From NCBI RefSeq assembly GCF_037969875.1, contig NZ_CP150218.1, forward strand, positions 4,898,001 to 4,962,000: 64,000 bases of DNA, given 5' to 3'. Below the pieces are notes generated by a model. The model made no database searches and had not been told where the DNA came from. It worked only from the letters and a program-made list of their open reading frames with translations. Below are positions 17,759 through 25,799 of the stretch, piece after piece. A program made the position numbers and the translations under genes. The DNA comes from Paenibacillus sp. FSL R7-0337 (GTDB lineage: Bacteria > Bacillota > Bacilli > Paenibacillales > Paenibacillaceae). The number at the start of each line of letters is the position of its first letter. The first letter of the stretch is position 1.

Positions 17759-18730
17759 ATGAATGAGCTGCTGGAGCTGCGGCTGGAGGTGCTGCCCGGG
17801 GTCATTAAGGCCACCGGGAGTGTGGGGCCTGCTGCTGAAGGAACAGACAGACGCAGCGGCAAAGCCGGAGCAGGGATAGAGAAGCAAGGAGTGCGGGCGG
17901 AGAAAGAGCGGCGGGCGGAGCAAGGGCAGGGAAAGCAGGCGGAAACCGTGCGGCAAGGAGAGCGGGCGTCGCAAGGAAAACGGGCGGAACAGGGACAGCG
18001 AGGAGAGCGGGCGGAACAAGTGAAGCAAGGACAACGTGTGCAGCAAGGTCAGCAGGTGGAACCTGTGCCGCAGGTACAGCGGGAAGCTGTTACTCTGCGC
18101 ATTCCGCAGTGGACGCCCGCCCGGAAGAATGAAGCACTGCATCAGCTCTCGGCGCATCCGGGTGAATTGTATGATCTGCTGCAGGGCAGCCTGAATGGCG
18201 GGCTTGCTGCGCTGGAGTTGCTGCCTGCGGATGACGAGCTGAGGCTGGCTGCAGATGAACAGGGCACGGGTCTGCTGCCGGCTGAGGAACTGGTGGGGCA
18301 GGTCCAGCAGCAGCTGACCCAGGAGCCGCTGCTTGCGTTCGCCCTGCGCGGACTGTCCAAGGAAGAGCTGCTCTCCGGCGTGTTCGCCCTGTGGGCGGAG
18401 CAGGAGAACGAGCGAAGTGCGGAAGAAGACGCGCCTGCGTCTGTGTCGCTCGCGTCCGAGCTGGCAAGGCTGGAGCGCAAGGGTCCGGCTGTATCCTCTG
18501 GAGAATGGCTGGCCGAGGCTGCGGCTGAAGGCTCTCTGCACCAGCCGGGGCCGCTGTTTCATGAGATCTCCTCCCGTCCGTTTCCGGCAATGCCTGAGGT
18601 AATGGAACCGGAGGAGGATTGGAGCGCACTCCTGCCGCAGACACCCAAGGCGCGTGAGGGGCTTGCGCTCCTGATGCGCCGCGTCTCGGAAGCTGCCGCG
18701 AAGCGAGCGGCGGGCTTAAATAAGCTGTAG
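17759..18730 (+). CDS. Unrecognised helicase-partner protein with low-complexity insert
   Basis: 323 residues, no cysteine, in the slot where SNF2 genes usually have a SWIM zinc-finger partner. Residues about 30-103 are a low-complexity run rich in Gln, Gly, Arg, Glu and Ala, built from degenerate repeats of GQRxEQ/KQGER type that are also visible in the DNA (17850-18060). The C-terminal part (about 105-323) is helical and acidic, with LLQGSLNGGLAALELLP and LLPAEELVGQVQQQLTQ segments. It has a good ribosome-binding site (AGGAGGAAGCATCG) and probable cotranscription with the helicase. It may be a SWIM-partner derivative that lost the zinc finger and gained an expanded repeat. Its last codons seed a tandem DNA repeat. 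Confidence 0.7.
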   Translation: MNELLELRLEVLPGVIKATGSVGPAAEGTDRRSGKAGAGIEKQGVRAEKERRAEQGQGKQAETVRQGERASQGKRAEQGQRGERAEQVKQGQRVQQGQQVEPVPQVQREAVTLRIPQWTPARKNEALHQLSAHPGELYDLLQGSLNGGLAALELLPADDELRLAADEQGTGLLPAEELVGQVQQQLTQEPLLAFALRGLSKEELLSGVFALWAEQENERSAEEDAPASVSLASELARLERKGPAVSSGEWLAEAAAEGSLHQPGPLFHEISSRPFPAMPEVMEPEEDWSALLPQTPKAREGLALLMRRVSEAAAKRAAGLNKL

Positions 18731-18859
18731 CTACGCGGGTTCGTGAGGCGGGCTTGAGTAAGGTGTAGCTGCGGGTTCGTGAGGCGGGCTTGAGTAAGCT
18801 GTAGGTGCATGGGTTCGTGAGGTGGACCTAAGTAAGCTGTAGCTACGCGGGTTCGTAAG
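18710..18859 (+). repeat. Four tandem 36-38 bp repeats starting inside the upstream gene's 3' end
   Basis: Units at 18710-18747, 18748-18783, 18784-18821 and 18822-18859 share GCGGGCTTGAGTAAGCTGTA and end GGGTTCGTGAG. The first unit encodes the last residues (AGLNKL) and stop of the upstream gene; the others repeat it beyond the stop. A degenerate fifth copy follows. This looks like slippage or duplication of the gene end. Confidence 0.8.
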
Positions 18860-19094
18860 CATGGCTCTATAGTAAGCTCCGGGTTGAACGGATAGGTGTG
18901 GCGGGATTAAATGAGCTATGCTGTATTGTTTGTACGGCGACTAAAGCTGCTCTTTAAGTAATATAGAGTGTAAACTAGGCCAACTGGTGGAAATGAATCG
19001 GATGCCGGGACACGAACGGAAAGATGATCTACCAAGTAACATTAGTTTTGAGAGCAGTGCGCCGGAGAGGATTGGGGATGGCTGCACGAGAATA

Positions 19095-19363
19095 AAGGGG
19101 ATAAATCCCTCTGAATCGGCTGGAAGTTGGCGGAATGAAGAAATGAAGGGGATAAATCCCTCTGAATCAGCCGGAAGTCGGCGTGTGGACATTTAGCTGA
19201 TATTCAGCAGCCGGGAATGAGGAGCAGAAGTGCCCCTGAATTGGCCCAAACCGGGCGGGAGGCGGGAATGAGGAGCAGAAGTGCACCTGAATTGGCCCAA
19301 ACCGGGCGGGAGCCGGGAATGAGGAGCAGAGGTACACCTCATTTCAGCCCTGATCGCCAGAAA
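19095..19363. repeat. 51-bp-period intergenic repeats in two blocks
   Basis: Block A has two units (19095-19145 and 19146-19196) starting AAGGGGATAAATCCCTCTGA. Block B has three units starting CCGGGAATGAGGAGCAGAAG at 19211, 19262 and 19313, the last partial. The CTGAAT landmark recurs at exactly 51 bp within each block, and the two unit types share an overall pattern. Since 51 is divisible by 3, frames stay open and read as 17-residue repeats on both strands, but no ribosome-binding site or known protein supports coding. The 18731-19471 gap holds nothing else. Confidence 0.75.
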
Positions 19364-19371
19364 GCAGCCAG

Positions 19372-19405
19372 CAAAACAAAAGAGGAGCACAAAAGCGCTC
19401 CTCTT
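19372..19405 (-). terminator. Terminator of the small alarmone synthetase gene
   Basis: Minus strand: AAGAGGAGC (19405-19397) and GCTCCTCTT (19388-19380), then a T-rich run to 19372. Perfect 9-bp stem. Confidence 0.8.
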
Positions 19406-19471
19406 GTAGCCGGATAACGGCCTAGCTGCGGGCATTTCACCCTAAGTTTATGTGTGTTCTGTGCTGGACAA

Positions 19472-20194
19472 TTAAGACTCGTTACCGCCGCTGCCTTCTG
19501 ACAGCTCCAGGATCTCCCGGCGCAGACGGAGCATCTTCTGGTCGAGCTCATCGGCGGCACGGGCGGCTTCCTTCAGCTCCTCGGCCACATGGGAGGGCAG
19601 CTGTTTGTCGAATTTATAGTAGAGAATATGCTCCATGCTCGCCCAGAAATCCATGGCTAGCGTACGCAGCTGCATCTCTGCCTTCACCCAGCGTGTGCCA
19701 TCCAGCAACACTAGTGGTATAGCCACGATAAGGTGCAGGCTCTGGTAACCGTTCGGCTTCGGATGGGCGATGTAGTCCTTAATCTCAAGCACACGGATAT
19801 CCTCGCGGGCGCACAGGTGATCCACCAGCCTGTAGATATCCTTCACGAAGGCGCAGACAATCCGCATCCCCGCAATATCATGGATGTGCTGTTCCATATT
19901 ATCCAGGTTAAGTTCGTAGCCCTTACGCTGCATCTTTTGTACAATGCTCTTCGGTTCTTTGATCCGGCACTTCACATGCTCGATCGGACTGAAGCCGTCA
20001 CGCACCTGCCACTCGGTCCGGATGATATCGATTTTATTCTCAAGCTCATTCAGAGCATGGCGGTACAGCGCCGGCAAAGCCTTGAAATTCTCAACCTGCT
20101 TGGCAAAATCCTCGTTAATCTGCCACTTCTGCATATCCTTCACATGGACCTGCAACTTGTTCAATGTTACTTGTGTACTATCATATTCTTCCAC
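19472..20194 (-). CDS. Small alarmone synthetase (RelP/RelQ-type GTP pyrophosphokinase)
   Basis: 240 residues holding only the RelA/SpoT synthetase domain: HDIAGMRIVCAFVKDIYRLV, then HPKPNGYQSLHLIV and VKAEMQLRTLAMDFWASMEH. There is no hydrolase, TGS or ACT domain. It would transfer pyrophosphate from ATP to GTP or GDP to make (p)ppGpp, usually under cell-envelope or stress control. The start is GTG with GGGAG close upstream. It is monocistronic with its own terminator. Confidence 0.92.
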   Translation of the reverse strand: MEEYDSTQVTLNKLQVHVKDMQKWQINEDFAKQVENFKALPALYRHALNELENKIDIIRTEWQVRDGFSPIEHVKCRIKEPKSIVQKMQRKGYELNLDNMEQHIHDIAGMRIVCAFVKDIYRLVDHLCAREDIRVLEIKDYIAHPKPNGYQSLHLIVAIPLVLLDGTRWVKAEMQLRTLAMDFWASMEHILYYKFDKQLPSHVAEELKEAARAADELDQKMLRLRREILELSEGSGGNES

Positions 20195-20418
20195 TGAAAC
20201 TCTCCCGGTTTTCGTTATTTGTGACTGTAGACCATGAATGGATGACTACGGCAATCCTATACAGCGCTAGCTGCGGTTCTGATTCTATTTTAACCGATGT
20301 ACAGCTCCGGAAGCAAAATAAAACCGTAACCCTGGCCGAAGAGAAACATTCTTCCCTCCGGCGCGTATTAGCACAGTATAGGCATTAAGCCATTCTTATG
20401 GCGCAGCTCTGTTCATTC

Positions 20419-20793
20419 TTATTTGTTGGTGGGAGAGCCTGTGCCATAACCTTCATCCTGATAGCCCGTATTCTCCAGCTTCTCCAGGACGTTCAATCCT
20501 TCGATCTGAAGGCGGGTCTCGTCAGTGCCGTGGTCATGCAGGTACTGGAAGAGGCGGATGGTGGCGTCATCGAACTGCTCTGCGGCATCATCATGATCGG
20601 CTGACTTGTAGGGTACCAGAGCACGCCGGAAGGCGTATTCATCCCCGCTGGCCAGATCAGCCAGAAGATCCTGAAGCACGGTCAGCCCGTCACTGGACAG
20701 CAGAACCTCGTACTCACTGGAGTCGCCCCTCTCTTCCTGAATCAGACCGTGATTCACAGAGACGAAATATCGGTTAAGGTTATCGTTAGTCAC
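20419..20793 (-). CDS. Conserved acidic hypothetical protein
   Basis: 124 residues, strongly acidic and soluble, with no signal peptide. Seen: VNHGLIQEERGDSSEYEV near the start and LASGDEYAFRRALVPYKSADHD in the middle, with a Gly/Pro tail. GGAGG lies 8 bases before its GTG start, and codon use is like its neighbours, so it is probably real. I do not recognise the family. Confidence 0.7.
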   Translation of the reverse strand: MTNDNLNRYFVSVNHGLIQEERGDSSEYEVLLSSDGLTVLQDLLADLASGDEYAFRRALVPYKSADHDDAAEQFDDATIRLFQYLHDHGTDETRLQIEGLNVLEKLENTGYQDEGYGTGSPTNK

Positions 20794-20890
20794 AATTCAT
20801 CCCTCCATCATTCGATAATGTACGGGTACGCAGGAACGAAAGACAGCAGAAGGCAATATGTATGATTGCTCCTTCCGCAGCATACTCATT

Positions 20891-20974
20891 CCAAGTAAGA
20901 ACGCTAGCCGCTCTACTTGGTATTTACCACATGACGACAAATAATGAATCTGCCGTGGACTTTTGGTATGATAG
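20891..20974 (+). promoter_or_regulatory. Hairpin plus extended -10 upstream of the zinc-ribbon gene
   Basis: CCAAGTA (20891-20897) and TACTTGG (20914-20920) form a 7-bp stem. An extended -10, TGGTATGAT, ends at about 20974, roughly 100 bases before the next start codon. No good -35. Confidence 0.3.
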
Positions 20975-21072
20975 AATCACGTTTCCACTGCTGCATGGAG
21001 CGGCAATCGGAATGGAAGGATATACGCGGCTGCGAATCAGCCTATTCTCACTCTGGAGAAGGAGGAACTACA

Positions 21073-21903
21073 ATGAATTTTCTGCAACGCATTAAAGACG
21101 GTGCCAGCCGGGTGAGTGAAAAAGCGCAAAGCTCGGTGGAAGTGAGCAAGCTGAATGGGCAGATTTCAGATATTGAGCATGAGATGCAGGTTGAATTTCT
21201 GAAAATGGGGAAGCTGTTCTACGAGGGGTATCGTTCAAGGGATATGTCGGTGGCTGAAGGCCAGATGATCGAGCTTGCGCGGGGCTGTAACAAGCTGCAG
21301 GAGCAGATCGAGGACGTACGCTCAAGAATTGCCGAACTGAGGAATGAACGCTTGTGCGCCTGCGGTCAGATCGTAGGGCTGGATGCCAATTTCTGTCCGC
21401 ATTGCGGACGTAAGCTGGAACCACGCAAGCCGGAAGATAAGGAGATTTCACTGCGTAAAGAACCGTCTTCCGCGGCTGCCGCTACCGCAGCGCCATCTGC
21501 GGTTACCGTACATACGGTGCTGGAGCATGAAGATGAGGAAGACCAGTACTACGGCGAGGAAGAGCTGACCGAAGCGGAACGGGAGCTGGCGAGAAGACCC
21601 GAAGCGCGTGTGCAGTACGCGGAGGTGTTGCCTGAACTGGAAGAAGAGGCAGAGCTGGAGGAAGTCGACCGGATGGCTTCAGGTTCTGACCGGAGCCGCC
21701 GGGAGGCGGATGAGCTGGAACGGGAACGGGAGCGGCAACTGGAGCTGGACCGCCGGATCAGGGACTGGAAAGCAAGTGAGCCAGCCGAAGAACGGGTAGC
21801 CGGAGATGTGGATACACGGGAGGTCGTGAATTGCCAGATCTGCCGCGCCGACTTGCCGAAGGGCTCCATGTGGTGCCCGCGCTGCGGCTCGGAACAAATA
21901 TAG
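21073..21903 (+). CDS. Double zinc-ribbon protein with coiled coil
   Basis: 276 residues from the ATG at 21073 with AAGGAGG about 9 bases upstream; earlier in-frame starts lack a site. Residues 1-95 are helical coiled coil (MNFLQRIKDGASRVSEKAQ...). A CxC...CPHCG zinc ribbon follows near residue 100. An acidic Glu/Arg-rich low-complexity stretch runs from about 150 to 245. A second ribbon, CQIC...CPRCG, closes the protein. This resembles widespread Bacillota zinc-ribbon scaffold proteins with no known enzymatic role. It probably shares a transcript with the TrmB-type regulator 36 bases downstream. Confidence 0.82.
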   Translation: MNFLQRIKDGASRVSEKAQSSVEVSKLNGQISDIEHEMQVEFLKMGKLFYEGYRSRDMSVAEGQMIELARGCNKLQEQIEDVRSRIAELRNERLCACGQIVGLDANFCPHCGRKLEPRKPEDKEISLRKEPSSAAAATAAPSAVTVHTVLEHEDEEDQYYGEEELTEAERELARRPEARVQYAEVLPELEEEAELEEVDRMASGSDRSRREADELERERERQLELDRRIRDWKASEPAEERVAGDVDTREVVNCQICRADLPKGSMWCPRCGSEQI

Positions 21904-21939
21904 ACAGTGTAGTACTGACAGCTTAGGGGGACAACATAG

Positions 21940-22758
21940 ATGGAACAGTTGCTGCTGCATCTGCGCAATTTGGGTTTCACAGAGATGGAATCCAAAATTA
22001 TGGTTGAGCTGGCCACCAAGGGCCAGGCTTCGGGCTACGAAGTGGCAAAGCAGCTAGGAGTATCAAGATCGAACGTATACGCGGCGCTTCAGCGCCTGAC
22101 TCAGCAAGGCTACGTGCGCTGCGGAGAAGGGGAGCCGGCACGCTACAGTGTGCTGGACCCGGAAGAGCTGGCCACGATGATATCCGGCCGGGTGCAGGCC
22201 TCACTTGCTTATATGGAGAGTGAAATGCCGCGCGGGGGTCCGGTCAGCCCCTCCTTCTACAACGTGGAGGGTGACCGGAATGTAATTGGAGAGCTGGTCC
22301 GCCAGCTGAATCTTGCCGCTCAGGAGATTGTAGTGGATGTGTGGCGGGAGGAAGCCTCGCTGCTGCGCAGTGAGCTTGAGCAGGCGGAGAAGCGCGGAGT
22401 GAAGCTGCTCTGGGCTTTTGACGGCGGTGACGCTGTACCGGCACCTTATCCGGTATGGCCGCCCCTGCCGGGCAAGCCGGAACGCAGCGGAGGCCGGAAG
22501 TTCTCCTTCGTCGTGGACCGGAGCTGGTGCATGCTCGGCATGCGTTATGAGGACGGGAGCGCCCAGGCTGTGATTACTGAGCATCCGGTGCTGGTGGAGC
22601 TGCTGCTCAAATCTTTTACACAGGAATTGGTATTGTTCGAGCTTGAGGAAGATATGGGCCCCGAACTGCAGCGGCGCTACGGGGAGCGCTACAGCCGGAT
22701 CTACAGCAAATATGTGCTGCATGATCAGGAGGAATCCGGAGAAAAGCCGGAGGAATAG
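21940..22758 (+). CDS. TrmB family transcriptional regulator
   Basis: 272 residues. The N-terminal winged helix (LGFTEMESKIMVELATKG... VAKQLGVSRSNVYAALQRL) is the TrmB HTH. The C-terminal part (about 110-250) resembles the TrmB sugar-binding or PLD-like regulator domain, with DVWREEASLLRSELEQAEKRGVKLLW. Such proteins usually respond to sugars, but no transporter is adjacent, so the target is unknown. AGGGGG lies upstream of the ATG. Confidence 0.85.
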   Translation: MEQLLLHLRNLGFTEMESKIMVELATKGQASGYEVAKQLGVSRSNVYAALQRLTQQGYVRCGEGEPARYSVLDPEELATMISGRVQASLAYMESEMPRGGPVSPSFYNVEGDRNVIGELVRQLNLAAQEIVVDVWREEASLLRSELEQAEKRGVKLLWAFDGGDAVPAPYPVWPPLPGKPERSGGRKFSFVVDRSWCMLGMRYEDGSAQAVITEHPVLVELLLKSFTQELVLFELEEDMGPELQRRYGERYSRIYSKYVLHDQEESGEKPEE

Positions 22759-22807
22759 GGCTGGGGTAGTAAGTGCCCAAGTTCACTAAGCAAGGGAGGT
22801 GACAAGC

Positions 22808-23113
22808 ATGGAGTGTATTGTACATTTTGAAGTGCAGCATGCAGATGGCGTCAAGCCGCTGCGCGGACTGCTGTTCCTTGAAGAGGGCAAGACCCCGGAA
22901 GAACGGGAGCTGGTGGAGATGTTCAAGGACATGAAGTTCAACGTCCGGCTGGATAACCGGGAGAAATGGATTTTCAAGCCAGTGGCTCCGGGAGAAAGTT
23001 ATTCCGAGATCCGCATTACCAGCTTTGACAACGGGAAGAAAAACAGCAAGCCGGAGGGTGAGTTGAAGTCGATTGTCGGCAACTTACTGCCCCAGAAACC
23101 AACAGGGCTGTAG
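22808..23113 (+). CDS. Small hypothetical protein
   Basis: 101 residues from the ATG at 22808 (GGGAGG 8 bases upstream; the GTG at 22799 sits too close to it). It is a soluble, mixed-charge protein starting MECIVHFEVQHADGVKPL, with KWIFKPVAPGESYSEIRITSFD in the second half. No family recognised. It follows the TrmB gene after 49 bases and precedes a strong terminator, so it is probably the last gene of the zinc ribbon-trmB unit. Confidence 0.72.
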   Translation: MECIVHFEVQHADGVKPLRGLLFLEEGKTPEERELVEMFKDMKFNVRLDNREKWIFKPVAPGESYSEIRITSFDNGKKNSKPEGELKSIVGNLLPQKPTGL

Positions 23114-23210
23114 ATGACAAAGCAGGCTCCGCCTGGAAGTAATGGAGCTTGATGCTACAATTTGATTAATCATCTGGATGAATAATAGCATAAAAGCAGC
23201 ACAAAAAAAG

Positions 23211-23250
23211 CAGGCCCCCCGGATCACTCTCCGCAGGGCCTGTTTTATTT
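23211..23250 (+). terminator. Terminator after the small hypothetical gene
   Basis: CAGGCCC (23211-23217) pairs with GGGCCTG (23236-23242), then TTTTATTT. A-run on the other side means it can also stop the convergent lipid kinase gene. Confidence 0.82.
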
Positions 23251-23329
23251 GTGTTACAGGAAGCCTTCGCAGGACCCCTGACTCTGGAGCTAAGGCCGGA
23301 CTTCGAGTGTTTGAGGCTCTATGCCCGTC

Positions 23330-24283
23330 CTAGATGCTGGCGTGACTGGAACCGGGCCCGGCTTCGCCCGGCGCCCCGGCTGCCGCCAGCAGCGAGAGCA
23401 CGCGCAGCGCGCCCGGCTCGCAAGCCACGGCCAGCGGCGCCGTGCCGAGCGCTTCGCCATCGCCGATGGCGTGGCGCGGCTGCGCGAAGTGGACGGCTAC
23501 GCTGCGACCGCGAAGCATGGTGACATAGGGCAGCTTCGTGTGCCTGCCCTTCACCACCGTCGGGAACAGCCGCAGCAATTGCCCGCGGCTGACCCCGTGC
23601 ACGACGCAGACGTCAAGCAGGCCATCGCCTGATTCCGCCTGCGGGCAGATCAGCAGCCCGCCGCCGTAGCTGGGCAGGTTGCAGACCGAGACCAGCCACG
23701 CCTGATCGAAGGCCTGCTCCTTGCCGTCGCAGGTCACGCTGACGCGGCAGGGCTTGAAGGTCATCAGCGTATGCAGAACGCCGATGATATAGGCTAGGCG
23801 CCCGGCGCCAATGGCGTTACACAGCCGCTTGTAGCGGCTGCCGTTCACATTGACGGCCACCTGCGCGTCGAAGCCGCTGGCTACCGCGGTCAGGGTGAGG
23901 CTACCTGCCGCGTTGAGCAGATCGGCTTCGATCCAGCGCTCCTGCAGCGCATGATCCAGCGCTGCCTCGGGCGCGAGCGGGATGCTGAACCCGCGCGCGG
24001 TGTCATTGCCCGAACCCGCCGGGATGACCCCCAGCGGGACATTCCTGCGCCGCAGTGCGCCTAGCACACTGTGGATCGTGCCGTCGCCGCCGACAACGAT
24101 GGCAGCGCGCCAGTCTTCGCTGCGGGCCAGCGCCTGAAGCACCTGACTCTCTGCGCTGTCAGCGCTCTGGGTGAACAGCGCTTCATAGGGAACAGCCCGC
24201 GCCGCAAGCAAGGCCTGTACGGTGTGCCAGGTCCGGCGCCCCGCTCCGCCGCCGGAGCGGGAATTTATGATGAACAAATACAT
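23330..24283 (-). CDS. Diacylglycerol/sphingosine kinase-like lipid kinase (DgkB/YegS/BmrU type)
   Basis: 317 residues, cytosolic or membrane-associated. N-terminal INSRSGGGAG and IVVGGDGTIHSVL are the phosphate-loop and GGDGT nucleotide motifs. VIPAGSGNDTARGF is the catalytic PxGSGND segment. It would phosphorylate a lipid such as diacylglycerol with ATP. The gene is more GC-rich than its neighbours (runs of GCG/GCC codons, Ala-rich C-terminus), which may mean a different origin or just local composition. Confidence 0.88.
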   Translation of the reverse strand: MYLFIINSRSGGGAGRRTWHTVQALLAARAVPYEALFTQSADSAESQVLQALARSEDWRAAIVVGGDGTIHSVLGALRRRNVPLGVIPAGSGNDTARGFSIPLAPEAALDHALQERWIEADLLNAAGSLTLTAVASGFDAQVAVNVNGSRYKRLCNAIGAGRLAYIIGVLHTLMTFKPCRVSVTCDGKEQAFDQAWLVSVCNLPSYGGGLLICPQAESGDGLLDVCVVHGVSRGQLLRLFPTVVKGRHTKLPYVTMLRGRSVAVHFAQPRHAIGDGEALGTAPLAVACEPGALRVLSLLAAAGAPGEAGPGSSHASI

Positions 24284-24376
24284 GGATGCTTCCCCCAGCC
24301 TGTAGATTCCTGCTTGTCTTATCCCATTGTAAGGAGCGGGCAGGCAAAAGGGAAACTATTTTCTGCGGCGCTGCAG

Positions 24377-24715
24377 CTACAGCTGCCGCAGCTGGCTTTC
24401 GGCGATCTCCCCGACCCAAGGGAGCTTGAACCATCTGCTGCCCAGGGCATGGTAGATCATCAGGAGCCAGACCGCGAAGCTGCAAAGGGAGATCAGGGCG
24501 CCTACCACATCACCGAGAAGCGGAATGAAGCCGCTGAGCACATGAGCGATCATAAGCACTCCGAAGGCAATCAGGGATTGAAGCGAGTGGAACAGAACGA
24601 AGCGGCTGCGCTTCTCCAGTGCGAGGAAAATAATCGCCCCGATAAACGGGAAGAAATAACACAAAGCGGCAGCAATGTTATCGGGCAGTCCGGTCGAAGA
24701 TCTGAAAGGCGACAA
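24377..24715 (-). CDS. DUF4870-like small membrane protein
   Basis: 112 residues from TTG at 24715, chosen because AAGGAG lies 10 bases upstream; a GTG at 24724 is only one base from that site. Three to four hydrophobic helices: LPDNIAAALCYFFPFIGAII, then FHSLQSLIAFGVLMIAHVL and VGALISLCSFAVWLLMIYHAL. The pattern LCYFFPFIGAIIFL...FHSLQS fits DUF4870/YtxG-like membrane proteins of unknown function. Confidence 0.72.
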   Translation of the reverse strand: MSPFRSSTGLPDNIAAALCYFFPFIGAIIFLALEKRSRFVLFHSLQSLIAFGVLMIAHVLSGFIPLLGDVVGALISLCSFAVWLLMIYHALGSRWFKLPWVGEIAESQLRQL

Positions 24716-24950
24716 AGGGCTCACTCTCCTTCCCTACAAGCCTATGAGGTGTCCAGGCAAAGTATGAGCCGTGCGGAGATGCTATCCAATAATTTCTGGG
24801 GAAAGGGAGCACAATATGTTCAGGTTCACAAACGGGAGGGCAAGCATATACTATATAAAATTTCCATTTGCATTTTTACATGGAAAGGTGGAAGTTCATC
24901 TGGAATATGATACAATATAACGATAAGGCCCGAAAGGAGTGATTCAGTAA

Positions 24951-25085
24951 GTGGCTCTTCGGGTAATTAAAGTGTCAAGGTGTCTTTGCAGTGGGACATC
25001 CTTACTCTCAGCCCAAATCACGACGAACCTGCTTCACCGGCAAGGCGGAATTCCAAGTTACTGGAATGGTAGTCTGGACGGGTAA
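24951..25085 (+). CDS. Candidate 44-residue small protein
   Basis: A GTG at 24951 has AAGGAG 11 bases upstream and a TACAAT -10-like box about 35 bases upstream, and opens a 44-codon frame starting MALRVIKVSRCLCSG. It is too short for codon statistics, and no family is recognised. It could also be a leader for the 62-residue gene at 25203. The rest of the 24716-25202 gap shows nothing clear. Confidence 0.35.
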   Translation: MALRVIKVSRCLCSGTSLLSAQITTNLLHRQGGIPSYWNGSLDG

Positions 25086-25202
25086 TGCAAGCCGCGTATG
25101 TGTAATGGTTGTTAACTTGCATTTCAAGGTTACGGCGAACTTTTCATCATGCATTCTCTACAACGGAGCATTCATTTTCAATGTTTTGGGAGGGAACTGA
25201 TC

Positions 25203-25391
25203 ATGGCAAGTAAAGGTCATAACGAAGTCAAGGAAAGTCTACGGGAAATGACACGTATTTTCCGGCCCAAAGATCCCAAGAAATTTGTGAAAGAGTACGT
25301 CCGGAAGTATCGGATCACGGGAGGTTATGAGGAAGAGCTGACCATGGTTGTGGAGCATGAGCTGGTTAGAATGAATTCTTCCGTCTCCTGA
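25203..25391 (+). CDS. Small conserved-looking hypothetical protein
   Basis: 62 residues, basic N-terminal half (KESLREMTRIFRPKDPKKFVKEYVRKYRI), acidic C-terminal half. GGGAGG precedes the ATG with good spacing. Soluble, no signal peptide, unknown function. A terminator follows at 25483. Confidence 0.6.
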   Translation: MASKGHNEVKESLREMTRIFRPKDPKKFVKEYVRKYRITGGYEEELTMVVEHELVRMNSSVS

Positions 25392-25482
25392 AAAAGCAGC
25401 CAGATTCTGTTTCGTGCTGTGTGATACCGACAACTATATATGTAAGCTACATTCAAGCGATAACATCCATGAGGATTCTCAT

Positions 25483-25528
25483 AAACCGTGCCCGGGCAGC
25501 CTGCTGTTTCTGGAATCGGTTTTTTTTG
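25483..25528 (+). terminator. Terminator upstream of the cytochrome oxidase promoter
   Basis: AAACCG (25483-25488) and CGGTTT (25517-25522) enclose a GC-rich inner stem (CAG..CTG) and continue into eight T. Confidence 0.6.
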
Positions 25529-25626
25529 TATGCCCTTTGCAGATTGTCTTCGTATGTCAAATGAATGTTTAGACACAAATACATATGAATACGCTTCAGA
25601 AGTAGTTTAACAGTTTTCCAGCAAAA

Positions 25627-25642
25627 ATGAAAGCGCTTATAA
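25627..25642 (+). promoter_or_regulatory. cre-like catabolite response element
   Basis: ATGAAAGCGCTTATAA fits WTGNAANCGNWNNCAW with one mismatch (TA for CA). It lies about 75 bp upstream of the cta operon -35. CcpA control of the cta operon is known in B. subtilis; here it is a prediction. Confidence 0.5.
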
Positions 25643-25680
25643 AATCAGTGTTGACAAGCTTTCTGCGATTTAAAAATGAT

Positions 25681-25731
25681 TTTGTGAATTTGTTGTGAAC
25701 GATTGACAAAACCGTAGGCCGAACTTATATT
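25681..25731 (+). promoter_or_regulatory. ResD-like boxes and SigA promoter of the cytochrome caa3 operon
   Basis: TTTGTGAAT (25681-25689) and TTGTGAA (25693-25699) are direct repeats like the ResD-binding sequence, placed just upstream of TTGACA (25703-25708), a 17-base spacer and TATATT (25726-25731). Predicted start is near 25738, 60 bases before the coxB ATG. Confidence 0.7.
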
Positions 25732-25799
25732 AATAGTGATTGTTATAATTGACAGGAAAATACTCTAATCTACGAATTCGGGAAAAGCGGGGTAGATCA

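Noticed and set aside
19095..19363. CRISPR array
   Set aside because: Units are contiguous with a 51-bp period and no unique spacers, and no cas genes are present. They are tandem repeats.
18987..19417. Two short proteins with 17-residue repeats
   Set aside because: They are the repeat array read in frame; no ribosome-binding site and both strands stay open equally.
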